DNA of 64,000 nt from Sapria himalayana (GCA_029783825.1 JAREIK010005310.1:47957-111956), one strand, 5' to 3'; shown: positions 22,645-34,638, counted from the first letter of the stretch. The notes: a model not told the origin generated them from the letters alone. Numbers and translations: made by a program.

Positions 22645-25600
22645 ATGGAAGATGATCGTGATGGATGTACAAGGGGTCGAATAGTGAATTGAATGTTTTC
22701 TAATGAATGGGGAGATAAAGTTGATGAATTTGTTGAGTTTGCTCTGAGACATCTTGAGTGTGTGAATGGTGGTACAGATATAAGATGTCCTTGCACTTTA
22801 GTTAAATGTCAGAATAAAAAGTTTTTGAATATTGAGACGATGAAGATGCATTTGTATAGAAATGGTTTTGTGGTAGATTACTATTTTTGGATATACCATG
22901 GTGAGAAGCACGTCCACCATGGGTGTTCAAGTTCATTACGGGTGTCAGTAAGTGAAACTGATTAGATGGTCTCGGATAATATTAATCACACTACATACTA
23001 TAAAATAGTTTTTGATGCTTCGGGTCCTGAAATCAACCCGAATGAGGAACACAATACCGAGGCAAGAAATTTCTATGATATGATTCGAGCTGGAGACAAA
23101 CCTGTATATGAGGAAATTTCTAAGCATACAAAACTTTATGCAGTCATGAGGATGTTAGAAATAAAGCACAAACATAGGTGTTCACAGGCATGGTTTGATG
23201 ATATGCCTAAATTCATTCAAGAATTGTTGCCACAAGATAATTTGATGCCATTGGATTTCTACCGCATGAAGAAGTTAGTTAGAGGCTTGAATTTACCCGC
23301 ACAGGTCATTCATTGCTGTGTGAACAACTGTATGACATACTGGGGTGATGACAGTGACCTTAACAGTTGTAAAATATTTGGGGATGCTAGGTACAAGCAA
23401 AAGGTTAGTGGTTCTAGAAATAGATTGTATATACGTAAGTTGAAGGTGTCTATAAGAAAATGCACTATTTTCCAATAACACCTAGGTTGTAGAGATTGTA
23501 TGCATCAACCGAAATAGCTAATGAAATGAGGTGGCATTCAGATCATCATATGGAGGACGGCAAGATGTGTCACCCTTCTGATGCCCCTGCTTGGAAACAT
23601 TTTGATGGGTATTTTCCTGATTTTTCTTCTGAAGTTCGAAATGTTAGGCTGAGTTTATTTGTTGATGGTTTTCAGCCACGTGGTCAATTTGGACAACATT
23701 ATTTTGTGTGGCCTGTGGTGGTGATGACGTATAATTTGCCTTCAGACTTATGTATGAAGGTGGAATTTATGTTTTTGACTGTGTTAGTGTCGGGGCCTAT
23801 GAATCCAAAGGAGAAGATAGATGTTTTCTTGCAGCCATTGATAGCGGAGTTGAAAAGTATTTGGGGTGTTGGGGTTCAAACTTATGATATTTTCAAACGG
23901 AAAAATTTTCAGATGCGTGCTACCCCCCATGTTCACCATAAATGACTTTCCAGCGTATTCTATGATGTATGGGTAGAGTACTACCGGTATGTTGGCATGT
24001 CCGCATTGTATAGAAGATTCTGATATTTTTAGATAATTAAGAGCAGAAAATAGTCGTGGTTCGACAACAAGCAGAAGTTTTTTTCAATTATCATTCATAT
24101 CGACTTAACACCAAAGACTTCATAAAGAATAGAAATGTTACTAAACAATTTTCGGGGATTAGTTCTGGGATGAAATTCTGTAGGAATTGAATAACAGCGG
24201 CTTGAGGAATGTGATAGATGTTGATGCTGAGATTGTGAATGTAGCTGCTGTCTAAGACTTGTGGGTGGAATAAGAGAAGTATTTTCTGGGATTTACCCTA
24301 CTAGCGTGAACACTTGATTAGGCTCAATCTTGATGTTATGCATATTGAGATGAATATGTTTGATAATATTTTCAATACAGTGTTTAATATTCCAGGGAAA
24401 ACTAAGGACGCATACAAGTAAATAGATGAGTTGAATAAATATTGTCATTGTCCTCAATTTGCAAAAAATCTTGTTACCAATAAATACCCAGATATGCCAT
24501 TTGTTCTGAATAAATCACAGAAGGTCATTTTGGAGTGGGTAAAAAAACTTATATTTCCAGATGGGTATGCTTCTAATCTAGGGAGATGTTTGGCATTAAG
24601 AGTCATGTATTGTCATGTATTCATGCAAAAATTGTTACAAATTACTCTTCGAGAATTCCTGCCTAATAGAATATGGGAGTCGATAACTGAGATTTCTTTA
24701 TTATTCAAGCAACAGACTTCTTCTTCATTGACAGATGAGGAGTTGAGAAATTTGGATGAATAAATTATTGTTACATTATGCATTCTTGAGAAAAATCTTT
24801 CCTCCTAGTTTTTTTGACTCAATGAAATATCTTCCAGTGCACTTGGCTTACGAAGCTAGGATTGCTGGTCATGTCCATTATCGCTGGATGTATCTTCTAG
24901 AAAGGTAATATTAATCCACTAAACCAATTCTTTTCCTATATATTTATTTATATATACACAAAAATGACTTGTAATTTTTAATAATCTTTTTGTAGATACT
25001 TGAGGAAAATAAAGCATACAATAATGAATAAGGTTCATGTTGAGGGTTCTATATCAATAGGTTATATCATGGATGAGGCTGCAAAATTCACATCATTCTA
25101 TTTCAAAGAATGAGATCCAATTCTTCTACTTAAGGAAAAGAGGAATGAGGTTTATCTTTATGACAATGTGGATAATGATATGTTTGAAATTTTCAAGCTT
25201 CTGGGTAAAGTAATTGATGCCTAAGGGAAAAGGTATCTAGCAGACTATGAATATACTACAGCTCATCTATATGTTCTAATGAATTGTCCAGAGGTTCAAC
25301 CATTCATTGAGTAAGTATTTCCTAATAGTCAAATGAGATATATTTAGCTTTATAATTTGCTATTTTCTATCAATGTATCAATTATTTTTAATTTCTTTTT
25401 TTTAGTGATTTTGTTACGGATAAACGTAAAGAGTTTCCAAACATGAATGAAGAAGCTATCAATGCCGTGATGGAGTAAGAATTTACATCATTTTTTGAAA
25501 AATACGTATGTTTACTTATCTTCGAAGTATTGTTCTAATAAATTTCCAATCTACTTGATTTTGATTATAGGTTCATAATCGTGCAAATAAAATTTCTAAT

Positions 25601-26323
25601 CATTATCTTCGAAGTATAGCACGAGGTACCATAGAGAGGTTAGAACGTATAATGGTTACCGTGTGAATGGTTTTAAATTTCACACTAAATCATATGGTAG
25701 TTACCAGGCAACAGACAATACGGGGGTATGCATTAAAGGATCCGTATACAATGAAACTGAATATGACTATTACTAGACTCTGGTAGAAGTGATCGAGTTA
25801 GAATTTGAAGCCCTCCAGGTTAAAAAAACTGTGTTATTAAAATGTGAATGGTTTGACCCAATACCACATGTTGGTATTGTTGTCCATCCTCGATATAAAC
25901 TTGTCAATGTGCAAGATAAAAAATGATTCGACAAGTATAAACCTTTTATCTTAGCAGTACAAACATCACAGGTTTATTATTGTAAATATCCAGGTCGGAC
26001 TGGTCATAAAAAGGATTGGAAAGCTGTGTGCAATATCAAAGCAAGGGCTCAAATTGATGTCCCCGCATCACCAATTACTGATTTCCTATAACCAGATTTT
26101 CAAATTGATGACAATGATGTTATAATCGAAGCTGTGGTGGGGGACAAAGACATCCTTTTTAGTCACATCTTCTAAGATGGATACAAGTGGGGATGTAGAT
26201 GTTGATAAAAATTTAATTGATTATGAGGAAGAAATGAATGGTGAAGAGGAGTTTTAAAATGATGTTACTACATCTGAAGATGAAGACGAACCAGATTTGG
26301 ATGATTTTGATGAGAATGTGTAG
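22645..26323 (+). pseudogene. TNP2: TNP2-type CACTA transposase of element C, broken
   Basis: The ATG at 22645 (MEDDRDGC) is followed after an in-frame stop by the transposase-associated domain: FSNEWGDKVDEFVEFALRH and DIRCPC with Cys/His pairs (22693-22905). The TNP2 core spans 22966-23945 (RNVRLSLFVDGFQPRGQ, LPSDLCMKVEFMFL, VGVQTYDIFKRKNFQMRA). A DUF4218-like block lies at 24431-24905 (FPDGYASNLGRC, FFDSMKYLPVHLAYEARI) and a DUF4216-like block at about 25560-26000 (CEWFDPIPHVGIVVHPRYK). An acidic tail ends at 26321-26323. Introns are visible near 24906-24995 and 25311-25406. Stops and frameshifts near 22690, 22963, 23480, 23945 and 24029 inactivate it. It is more complete than A's copy, which lacks the DUF4216-like part. 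Confidence 0.92.
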
Positions 26324-26396
26324 ACAGTGATTTTTATGTTTTTTAATCATTAATCATTTTTATTTATTTTCATTGCCTTATGTATTTTTAACAGAT

Positions 26397-28052
26397 ATGG
26401 CACATGGACGAGGTAGAGGAAGCACGTTGCAAGGTCGTACTAGTTATGGTATAGGCAGAACGGCCTCATGTATGACCGAAACTAGTAGAGGGTCATGGGT
26501 GGATGAGACGCCATAGCAGACAGAGAAGGTTGTGAATGTACCACAGCAGCATCATCAGCTGACTGATCCACATCATGGTCCTGAGATTTTGATGAATGAT
26601 CAAGAGACGTGGGAAGGAGATGAGGGAGAGGATGGACATGATCACTGATTGATGATTTTTGTGAAGTCTTTTAAACCTAATAGACATGATTGGAAGTCAC
26701 TCACACATAAAGACCAATTGATGATTTGGAGAGAATTTAAGTTAAATATTACAACCTAAAAATTTTTACATCTTTTATTTATTATTTTGATCACTGATTA
26801 AAAATTTTTTATTTATAATTGCAGAAAGTTTACAGGTGGTCATAGCCAAAGGAGGCGATCAAAAGTGTGTTCTACATACATACTACCAGTCGGAATAAAG
26901 ACATCGTGTACGAGATCAAAAATAAATGGTGGAAGAAGAAAGAAAAATATCTGAGTATCCCGAATCATGTTTTCAAGGAGTGGCGGAGCAGATGGGAAGA
27001 TCTGGATTATAGGAAGAGGTGTGATATACAGAGCGGCAACCGTTGCTTAGAGCGGGCTGGGGAGGGTAGTGGCATGTCTACACACACTTGCGGATCTCGC
27101 TCTATGGGTGAAACGAACGAGCATTAGTATTATTTCTAATATATACTTTTTATGTTTATTACTTTGTGAAATGTGTTCAATTATATCTAAATTTCATTTC
27201 TCATAAGGATTTTTTTTTCAATAGAATTAACATATTTATTGTGTGTAATTATATACACGCAAAGAGGGTAAGAAGCCAAGTGCTCCTCGCTTATTCAGAT
27301 ACAAGCACACGAAGGCTCATGATGACCAGACTTTCATTGATCAGAGATCTCGTGCAGCAAATGTAAGTTTCATTAAAAAAAATTAACTTTTCTTTTTTTT
27401 TTTTGAATATAAATTGAAATACTTTTCAGACATTTTTATTAGGTGAGATATGAGGAAATGTTGGCTGCTGCGACTCAAGCGTATTCTCAGTCTACTTCAG
27501 GTTCATGTGATGGTGCAACAGGTAGTTCTCATTCATCAGCTCCACTAGTTGATACAAATCAGATTTGGTATGCGGCTGTTGATGACAAAGAGAAGATACC
27601 CATTTATGGCATCGGTTAAGTCGACATCATCATTTTAGTAGCAAATACGACTAGATTATGAAGCTGAATTTTCAGGACCAGCTTCAAATTTGTTCTCGAA
27701 GATGGAGGAATTTCAGGACACGATGCAAAATGCGATATAGTATCTGTTGGCCGATACATAGCGACACATGATCGACTATGAGGATGATAGGGATGAGTTG
27801 CGTATGCATTTTGACTGGCTTACAAAGAAGTTTCAGGAAGGAAGACTATAGTTCAACCCTGATGATCTACCTTGGATTGTTCGGCGTTATGCTCCAGTGG
27901 TAGCATCTACTCCATCACCTACAGCAACACCTACAGCAACTGCATCAGGACTAGCAGCAGCAGACAGCTCTACCCCAGTGCCCAACATCTCACCATGTGG
28001 ACCAGAAATATTGCAACATACTAATGATTATGAAACTAGGTTGGATGATTGA
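26397..28052 (+). pseudogene. TNPA-like gene of element C, near-complete but with stops
   Basis: It starts just after an acag acceptor with MAHGRGRGSTLQGRTSYG, the Gly/Arg-rich start typical of TNPA partners. An exon at 26825-27125 carries the Transposase_24-like core (IPNHVFKEWRSRW, ERAGEGSGMSTHTCGSRS). The next exon (about 27268-27361) reads KKPSAPRLFRYKHTKAHDDQ and TFIDQRSRAAN, and a last exon (about 27442-28052) contains VRYEEMLAAATQAYSQ and ends TNDYETRLDD. Internal stops (near 26514, 27617 and 27738) mark it as dead. It lies 74 bases after TNP2, the usual En/Spm order. Confidence 0.85.
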
Positions 28053-28299
28053 GTGTATTACACACTTTTTTTTCAATGCCTTAAACTTTGATTTTGGATT
28101 TCATTTTTTTATTTTCTCCTTGATGTATTTAATATGTATATGGAGTATATATAGTTGTTTGCTGGAGTTAATTGGATTTTTTTTTGTTGTGTTATCTGTA
28201 TATGTTTCTGCAGCAACTGCATCAAAATTAGAAGTTAATTGGATTTTTTTTGTGTTATATGTTCTAGTTTTTGCAGCCACTGCAGCAAAACTAGAAAAA

Positions 28300-28878
28300 A
28301 AATTCGGTCGGTAATTACCGACCGAATTACGACCAATACTGACCAAAATTTTATAATATCAATGGTCGGTAAGAGGTCACCAAATGGTCGGTAATTACCG
28401 ACCATTTGGAGACCAATTACCGACCTAATGTTTTTTGTTGGAAAATGATCAGAATATAGTTGGATTTTGTTTGTCAGTAAATGATCTCCAAATGATCAGT
28501 AATTACAGATCATTTTGAGACCATTTACCGACCATGTGCTTTTGGTCGGAAAATGGTCGAAATTTAGTCGGCAATTATTTGTCGGTGAATGATCTGTAAA
28601 TAATGTTAATTACCAACCATTTGGAGACCATTTACCGACCTAATTATTTTGGTCGAAAAATTATCAGAATATAGTCGATAAATATTTGTCGGTAGAGGGT
28701 CGGTAAATGATCGGTAATTTATCGACCGACTGATTTTTTGTCGGTTAAAAAAATTAGTGACGAGCAAATTTTCGACCTAATATTTTGGTCGATAATTGGT
28801 CGCTATTTAGTTTACCGACCAAAAATACCGAATTAGCGACCAAATAATTAGTAGTTAATCCGGTGAATTTTAGTAGTG
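28300..28878. repeat. Element C 3' subterminal repeats and terminus
   Basis: Dense ggtcggtaattaccgacca motifs, the same as in the 5' array, run to the terminal TAGTG at 28874-28878. The spliced end of TNPA is only about 250 bases away. Confidence 0.88.
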
Positions 28879-28933
28879 AACCCATTTTAATGCTGCAGGC
28901 ACCTGCCAGACAACCATGAAAGTTGTTCATTAC

Positions 28934-30322
28934 CTCCAACCACACTGAAGTAGTTTCACTTCCTGTGAACAAGTATTGACCTATAAAAATGGTGTCCCCT
29001 GGTTGAACTGCCTACAAATAAAGAAACAATTTTTTCAGTAGTGAAAAGAATAAATAAACATCAAATTAAACAGTGACACATAAAATTCAAATCATTCAAA
29101 TAAAGTACAGAAAGAAAATAAACAATAAAAACTTGAAGGAAAATAAGGGTCTTGATGGGTCTCCACTTCTAGTGAGGGCATTTATATTGATCAATATATA
29201 ACAATAAGTTACAAGGAATGCCCCACCAAGCACATCCATTATGTTTATGATCATATTTTCATTTAATTCAAAGATCATAAATGCTATGTTTTGTTGTAAT
29301 CTAGTCCACCCAGACCATTATAGCTAATAAAGTACTAACCTTGGACAGGCCATCAAAATTGATGGGCAACAACTTCGACGAAGCTTCTTGTTCATGATCA
29401 GGTGTTAAAATAACAAATCCATCAGCCAGAGCGAAATAGATTTCTCATTTCTGTTAATAACCTGCAATTCAGGACCCATCGTGTCCAGCATAACCTAAAA
29501 ATTGAAAAGCAAATCTTTAAACTCCTTTTGATTGTAGATGTAGTTATATATAGTTTTTCATGTAATTATATATATTTAGACCTATGTCTATGTATAGGTA
29601 TTGATGTAGATAAATACATTTATATATAGTAATATGTTGATATACATATTGTTAAATACATTTATATACAGTTATATATATGTAAATGTATATTAAATAT
29701 ATGTTGCTATATCTATATATAGTTATGTATACTATTTTAATAGTTATACAAATAGTAAAATAAACTTATATATATTTATCTGTTATTAAACTTGGGATTA
29801 AATATGTTGTTTTATTATGCAAATATTAAAATAAACTTAGTTATGTATACTATTTTATATCATCATATTTACATAATTTATTATGCAAATATTAAATATG
29901 TTGTTTTATACACACTACTCACTAGAAACACAAACACCCATTTTGTGATTAAAATTAATAACCACATGCCTTTCTGAGTGGCAAAAAACATGGATATCAA
30001 GCCTGCATACCATACCTACTATGCAACATCAACATCCACACAATGAGAATGCATTATATCACACATGCATTTAGTATGTATACGAATCAGTGTGTATAAA
30101 TAATCTAAGCATACCATGGTGATTAATGAAGTATTGTGTATAAATTTACGGTAACAATGAGGGTAGAAGAAGGAATACAAAAAAAAAACAGCTGAATCCA
30201 AACACACACTCCTAAATTAAGATAATCGGTGAAGAGTTAGGGTAGAAAACGTACCTCAAATCAATAAGAAACTCATGGCTTGAAGGAATTATCACTTACT
30301 TTACTATTAGGTTATGCTGCAT
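28934..30322 (-). pseudogene. Pyruvate kinase fragment, upstream exons
   Basis: One exon (29494-29340) follows a TTTTAG acceptor and reads VMLDTMGPELQV, then, after a one-base frameshift, [17 protein letters not shown]; its donor is GTTAGT. The next exon (29011-28934) reads [10 protein letters not shown] and [17 protein letters not shown] with a GTAATG donor. The order and splice phase fit plant cytosolic pyruvate kinase. A possible first exon starts at ATG 30322-30320 (MQHNLIVK), preceded by a CT-rich leader; this part is weak. Because introns are kept, the fragment came from genomic DNA and not from an mRNA copy. Element C separates it from the downstream exons at 18345-18627. Confidence 0.85.
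29528..29790. repeat. Single TA-repeat monomer inside a pyruvate kinase intron
   Basis: The segment starts gtagttatatatagtttttc and matches part of the ~540-base unit of the arrays in A (compare about 5031-5220). Its opening motif also matches the sequence at the palindrome's inner edge (7680-7705 and 8141-8185). It lies upstream of the exon at 29494-29340. Confidence 0.65.
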
Positions 30323-31629
30323 CGATGTCGAGAGAGAGAGAGAGGTGGAGGCGTTTGGTGAGAGTTAGAGTTGTCTCTTGGACAACAAGAAAGTGTTTTT
30401 GAAGTTATTAAAATTCTAAAAATGTTTTTATTTTTTATTATCAAAACATTAAATAAATAATAAATATATAAAAAACATAAATACTAGTATTTTTTTTATT
30501 ATCAAATTATTTTAAACAAGTTCATTGGCGTGTAGCAAGGCACACATGAAAAACAACTACCTTACAATTTTTTATAATCAAATTAAGTAAACAATAAATA
30601 TATAAACAACTTCAAAAAATAGATGTTTGGACTTCCAACTAGAAAAAAATATCAAATGGCTACAAAATTTGTAAATTTCATATAGAAAGGTAAAGATGAA
30701 AATATGATTATTCCTCAAACCACTCTCCTGAGAGTTATAAACATTCTTTATGTTAAAAAATATATAAATATATCTATTTCATGGTTATAAATTTTTAAGA
30801 ATTCATATTAATTTTTATGAAGATAAAATGAAATAATTTTTATGAAGATAAAATTTCATATTAATTGATATAATATATAATTTTTAAAATTCTAAAAATT
30901 ACTTAAAGTGAGAAGATAATTAAAAAAAGTTATATTTATTATTTTAATAAATATTGAATATTAAAAGCTAATAGTAATAATATTACTCAATTGTTTAATT
31001 CTTATAAATTTTAGTAGGGCCAAACATCTATGTATTTATTTTTTAATATCAATTTATTTTCTTTTAAATTAATGAAAAATTTTAAATTTTTATTATAATT
31101 CAAGATTTTCAAATTTTGTAGTAATTATTTTTTTTAAAGTTTCATATATTCATAAATTTTTTTTATACTTATAATAATATTAATATTTACTAGTTTATTT
31201 GTCAATTCAAATAATTTTGTAAATATTTTCTATTAAATCATACAATAATTAATTTTACTTTTATATTAGTAGAAATTTTAATGTATGTTCATTTATAATT
31301 ATAGAATTAACTATTTAATGTTACTTTATTACAAAATTTTAAGTTTCTTTATTAAACAGAAAATTTTTTTGTATAACTTTTTTAAAATTTTATAATCATA
31401 AAATTAGTTATTTTAGTCATTATTAATATATATATTTTTTGTATTTTTATATTTTTTAAATTATTTATTTATAATATCTTATTTTTATAATTTTACGAGG
31501 AGAATGTATCTTTCAAGGATCGCTCATTTATGGACCATGACATACATTCAATAAACAAAATTAAATAAAATATTAAAATAATAAACAATTAAAAAAAATA
31601 TAAATCATTAATGATTGGAGATGGAAATT
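30323..31629. other. Element B interior, AT-rich, no gene
   Basis: A CT/GA-rich patch at 30331-30345 sits next to the possible pyruvate kinase first exon. Beyond about 30400 the sequence is very AT-rich and no coding region, terminus or repeat structure was recognised. Confidence 0.5.
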
Positions 31630-32246
31630 ATCACCAGTGCAAATAGCTAGGGGAAAAAATCCCTAGCTAAGTGGATATATTTTGTTAAAAATAAAATTTA
31701 AGAAATAATCATTTGCAATAAAATATAAAATAATACAAAAAAATTTTCAGATAATAATTTTGCGATTAATTTTGTCTCGAAATAATTAACTAGGAAAAAT
31801 CCATCGCTATATCCGTCGCTAAATTCCTGGTTTTATTTGCGCGGAAATCTTCGAAAATATTAGCGATTGAATTTATCTCGATATAATTAGCTAGGAAAAT
31901 TCCGTTGCTAAATCCATTGCTAATTTTTTCGGTTTTTTTTTGCGTGGAAATCTACGAAAATATAAGCGACGAAATTTATCTCGATATAATTAGCTAGGGT
32001 AATTCAGTCGCTAAATCTGTCACTAATTTTTCCGGTTTTCTTTGTGCAGAAATCTATGAAAATATTAGCGATAGAAAATTTTTGATCAGATATTTCTGTC
32101 GCTAATTCATCACTAATCCATCGCTAGTATTTATTTCAATGTAAAATCAAAAATTTCTTGCTATTCCCTAGCTAATCCCTCGCTATTTAGCTAGGGATTG
32201 ATCCGTATATAAATTTTCATAGCTAAATTGATATTTTCTTGTAGTG
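31630..32246. repeat. Element B 3' subterminal repeats and terminus
   Basis: Recurrent tagctaggg, tcgctaattt, gcgacgaaatttatctcg and atataattagctagg motifs, with a rough unit of about 110 bases in 31750-32060, run to the TAGTG end at 32246. The motif set matches that at 15579-15950. Confidence 0.85.
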
Positions 32247-33441
32247 AAAGTATCCCCAAATATTAAATAATTTTCTTAGGTAAAATTTGATTATAATTTG
32301 TATGCATTTACTTGATTTTAAATTTCATCTAATATGAAATACTCATATAATAAATGCATGACAATGGAATAACACTTTGGTAGTCTCGGTGAAGGATACA
32401 TGAAAACATGTGGTAAATGTGAAATATAATGACAAACTTGGTAAATAAAAAAAAATGGTAAAAATATAAAGCCTAATGGTGCCCCCGCCTTATTATTTGG
32501 ATTAAGAGATGGGAATACTTAAATAGTGAGGAGTTCAATATCTTGTCCCAGATGGTCTCACACAATCGTCGATCAAAAAAAATAGGTGAAGGACCAGGAC
32601 TTTCGAAACATATTGGAGGTTCAAAGACGACCTACCAACATTTAGTAGATTTGATATATTTGTCTTTCATAATTTATTATTATTTAAATTTATTATATAA
32701 TGGAAATGATAATATTTGTGTGAAAATATATCACGTACCTTAATAGTAACTATTATTTTTTTTTAGGTGGATAAGCTGAGACGTCCACCAACACTATTTG
32801 AGGTGTTCAAGTGAATGCATCAGAAGAAAGATGAATCATTTGTGGAAAGATGGTCAAATAATATTAATGTGAGTTTCTCAATTTGTACATAAAGTGTCAT
32901 ATGTAAATTGTAATTAATGAAAGATAATGATGCAAAAAAAAATATTTTTTGACATTCACTATAATTAATATGCAAACTCAAATATTTATTTTACCATTAC
33001 TCGTGAGTTGTTATATATGGACTCATTAAATATAATTTGTAACTTCTTTTTTATGTTATTTTTTCATAGACTGATAATAGTTTCATATGTCGGTATATAT
33101 TTTATTTGAATATAGCAGAGATGAGTTATGTTGTATTTTATGATTATAGTAAGTTGTGGAGAATATAGTTACAAATACTCCACAATTTAGATACTTCTAC
33201 AGATGTGCTAGGAATTGATGTTGCATATATTAACCTTCGGGCCGTGAGAGTGGAACTAAAAAAATGGCACGTGTATGGTCTTGGTACCCATGCTTCTACA
33301 TTCTATCTAGGTTCTACTTGGTGTGCATCATCATCATCATCATCTAATTACAATAACGTGTTTGAATAGAGATTGTGCGAGGAGATCCAGAAAATTCATG
33401 ATATATTGCAGAGGAAAAAAAGAGGAGGTGCAACAAAATAA

Positions 33442-34135
33442 CTAAGAGATGCAAGTTGGCAAGACATTATCTATTTTCCATTATTCTAAAGATGATCCAA
33501 TCAAGATCTTCGAAAGATAATACTCATCTCGAAAAAGACTCATAGTTATTTGTGAGGTTGTGTTATTAATTTTTTTTGTAGCGAAAGTTGGTGTAAAATT
33601 TTAGTTTGTGTGTTATTATTTTTTAATTAAGTCAATAATATGTAACGTGATTGATGAACTTTTATGTTTGTTATCTGACGTGTTATTCTGTAGTAGATGT
33701 GATGTGAAATTCATTTGATGAATAATTTGTGCATGTACTTATTTGATTGTAGATTATATAAATTATGTATGTATTTGGAAATTGTATACAGCATACAAAA
33801 ACTATACAAAATGAGACATATTCTTGTTAGCAACATTAGAAATAGAAAATAACGTTTCAAAATCTATTTATAATTTAGAAATAGACCTTACGTATTTATT
33901 TTATTCCATCGTTAATTTAGCAACAGAATCCAAGATCCTATTTCTATTGCTAAAATTAGTGATGGAAAATTTTTGTCGTATATATTAGAAACGCTTGAGC
34001 ATTATTCATTTATAAATTTAGAAAAAAACACTTTAGAAATGAATTCTTTCTGTTTCTAATTACGTCGCTATTAGAACATTGTGATGGAATTAGAAACAGA
34101 ATTGGGCATTTCTAATTCATTATTTTTTTAAAGTG
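33442..34135. repeat. Element A 3' region, subterminal repeats and probable end
   Basis: From about 33830 the motifs ttagaaatag, tttctaatt, ttagcaacag and gtgatggaatt recur in both orientations, a third motif set distinct from those of B and C. The run ends with tattttttt followed by aaagtg at 34135, taken as the terminus. The sequence between the TNPA stop and 33830 shows no gene. Confidence 0.65.
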
Positions 34136-34136
34136 A

Positions 34137-34193
34137 TATATGTGTGTGTGTGTGGTTTTTTAGCACATATATATTTATTTTTTTAAAGCTGAA

Positions 34194-34224
<31 letters not shown>

Positions 34225-34300
34225 AGTTCAAAGCTAAACATAAAAATAAAAATACCACTCACACACACACATTATATGTGCTAAAAAACCACACATATAA
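34137..34300. repeat. Inverted repeat hairpin with CA/TG runs
   Basis: tgtgtggttttttagcac at 34150 pairs with gtgctaaaaaaccacaca ending at 34295, giving a stem of about 23 bases. A CA-rich loop of about 100 bases includes (CA)n at 34200-34222. It starts directly beside the proposed end of element A. Confidence 0.8.
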
Positions 34301-34638
34301 AAAAAACACGCACACACATATTCAAACTATAAAAAAAATAAAATATTATGAAAATGCATTTCAAAAATAAAAAGTGGTGTAAAACCGAAAAAATCTTTTG
34401 AATTAGAAAACTAATGTTTTTATTCTTTTTAAAATGTGACTTCCGAAATCCGAAAACCACGATTTTTGGATTTCGAAAACCATAATTTGCATTAAAAAAA
34501 TTGTTTTTAATCAGAAAATTGAGGTTTTCTTATTTTGTGTCCCCAAAAGATAAATATTTTATGTTTTGGGTATATTTTTTTAAAAAAGTTTAAAAAATAG
34601 GACCAAAACATAAATATTTTAATTTTGAGACCATTAAA
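34301..34638. other. AT-rich spacer, no gene
   Basis: Repeated short motifs such as ccgaaaaccacgattttt, but no coding sequence or element ends. It runs up to the hAT target duplication at 34631-34638. Confidence 0.5.

Larger units (their letters stand above)
18628..28878 (+). mobile_element. CACTA element C, nested in B's pyruvate kinase fragment
   Basis: It begins CACTATTAAAAATTAC at 18628 and ends GAATTTTAGTAGTG at 28878, whose complement starts CACTACTAAAATTC. Both ends have long arrays of accgaccaaa/ggtcggtaat motifs, quite unlike those of A and B. In plus orientation it holds a leader exon, a TA array, a broken TNP2 gene and a broken TNPA gene. Immediate flanks are ctcg and aacc, so no 3-base target duplication is visible. 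Pyruvate kinase exons on both sides confirm the insertion. Length 10.25 kb. Confidence 0.9.
15579..32246 (+). mobile_element. CACTA element B, carrying pyruvate kinase pieces (Pack-CACTA)
   Basis: The 5' end is CACTACAAGAAAAATCC at 15579; the 3' end is ATATTTTCTTGTAGTG ending at 32246. Both ends hold many gctaggga and tcgct-type subterminal repeats. Flanks are AAA (15574-15576, then two extra T) and AAA (32247-32249), a 3-base target duplication as expected for CACTA; the split TNPA frame of element A continues across it. Without nested element C, B is about 6.4 kb. It has no transposase of its own and carries minus-strand pyruvate kinase exons with introns. It would have needed enzymes from another element. 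Confidence 0.82.
14831..33441 (+). pseudogene. TNPA-like gene of element A, interrupted by element B
   Basis: TNPA-type second gene of a CACTA element (Transposase_24-like). The 5' piece (14831-15578) has a Gly/Arg-rich start (VGRGRG) and ends in KIFKEKIVSNGIKWSK. Element B occupies 15579-32246. Directly after B the frame resumes as VSPNIK, then GEGPGLSKHIGGSK (about 32590-32630), an intron, RRPPTLFEVFK and KDESFVERWSNN (about 32779-32868), more degenerate sequence, and a basic tail ending KKRGGATK with a stop at 33438-33441. Several stops show it is dead. The family order matches element C's TNPA gene. Confidence 0.75.
8161..34135 (+). mobile_element. CACTA element A, right copy, split by nested B and C
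   Basis: An En/Spm-type element in plus orientation: TA array, CT tract, TNP2 (12098-14643), TNPA start (14831-15578), interruption by element B (15579-32246), TNPA continuation (32247-33441), then subterminal repeats and a probable 3' end AAAGTG at 34135. The 3' terminus reads CACTTTAAAAAAATAAT on the other strand, so the family would start CACTT. The 5' end is not found, and the left boundary given is only the palindrome arm limit. Confidence 0.8.

Noticed and set aside
28101..28346. Minus-strand 81-residue and plus-strand 105-residue frames after TNPA of element C
   Set aside because: They lie in the 3' untranslated region next to the subterminal array, with a short duplicated segment, and match no family.
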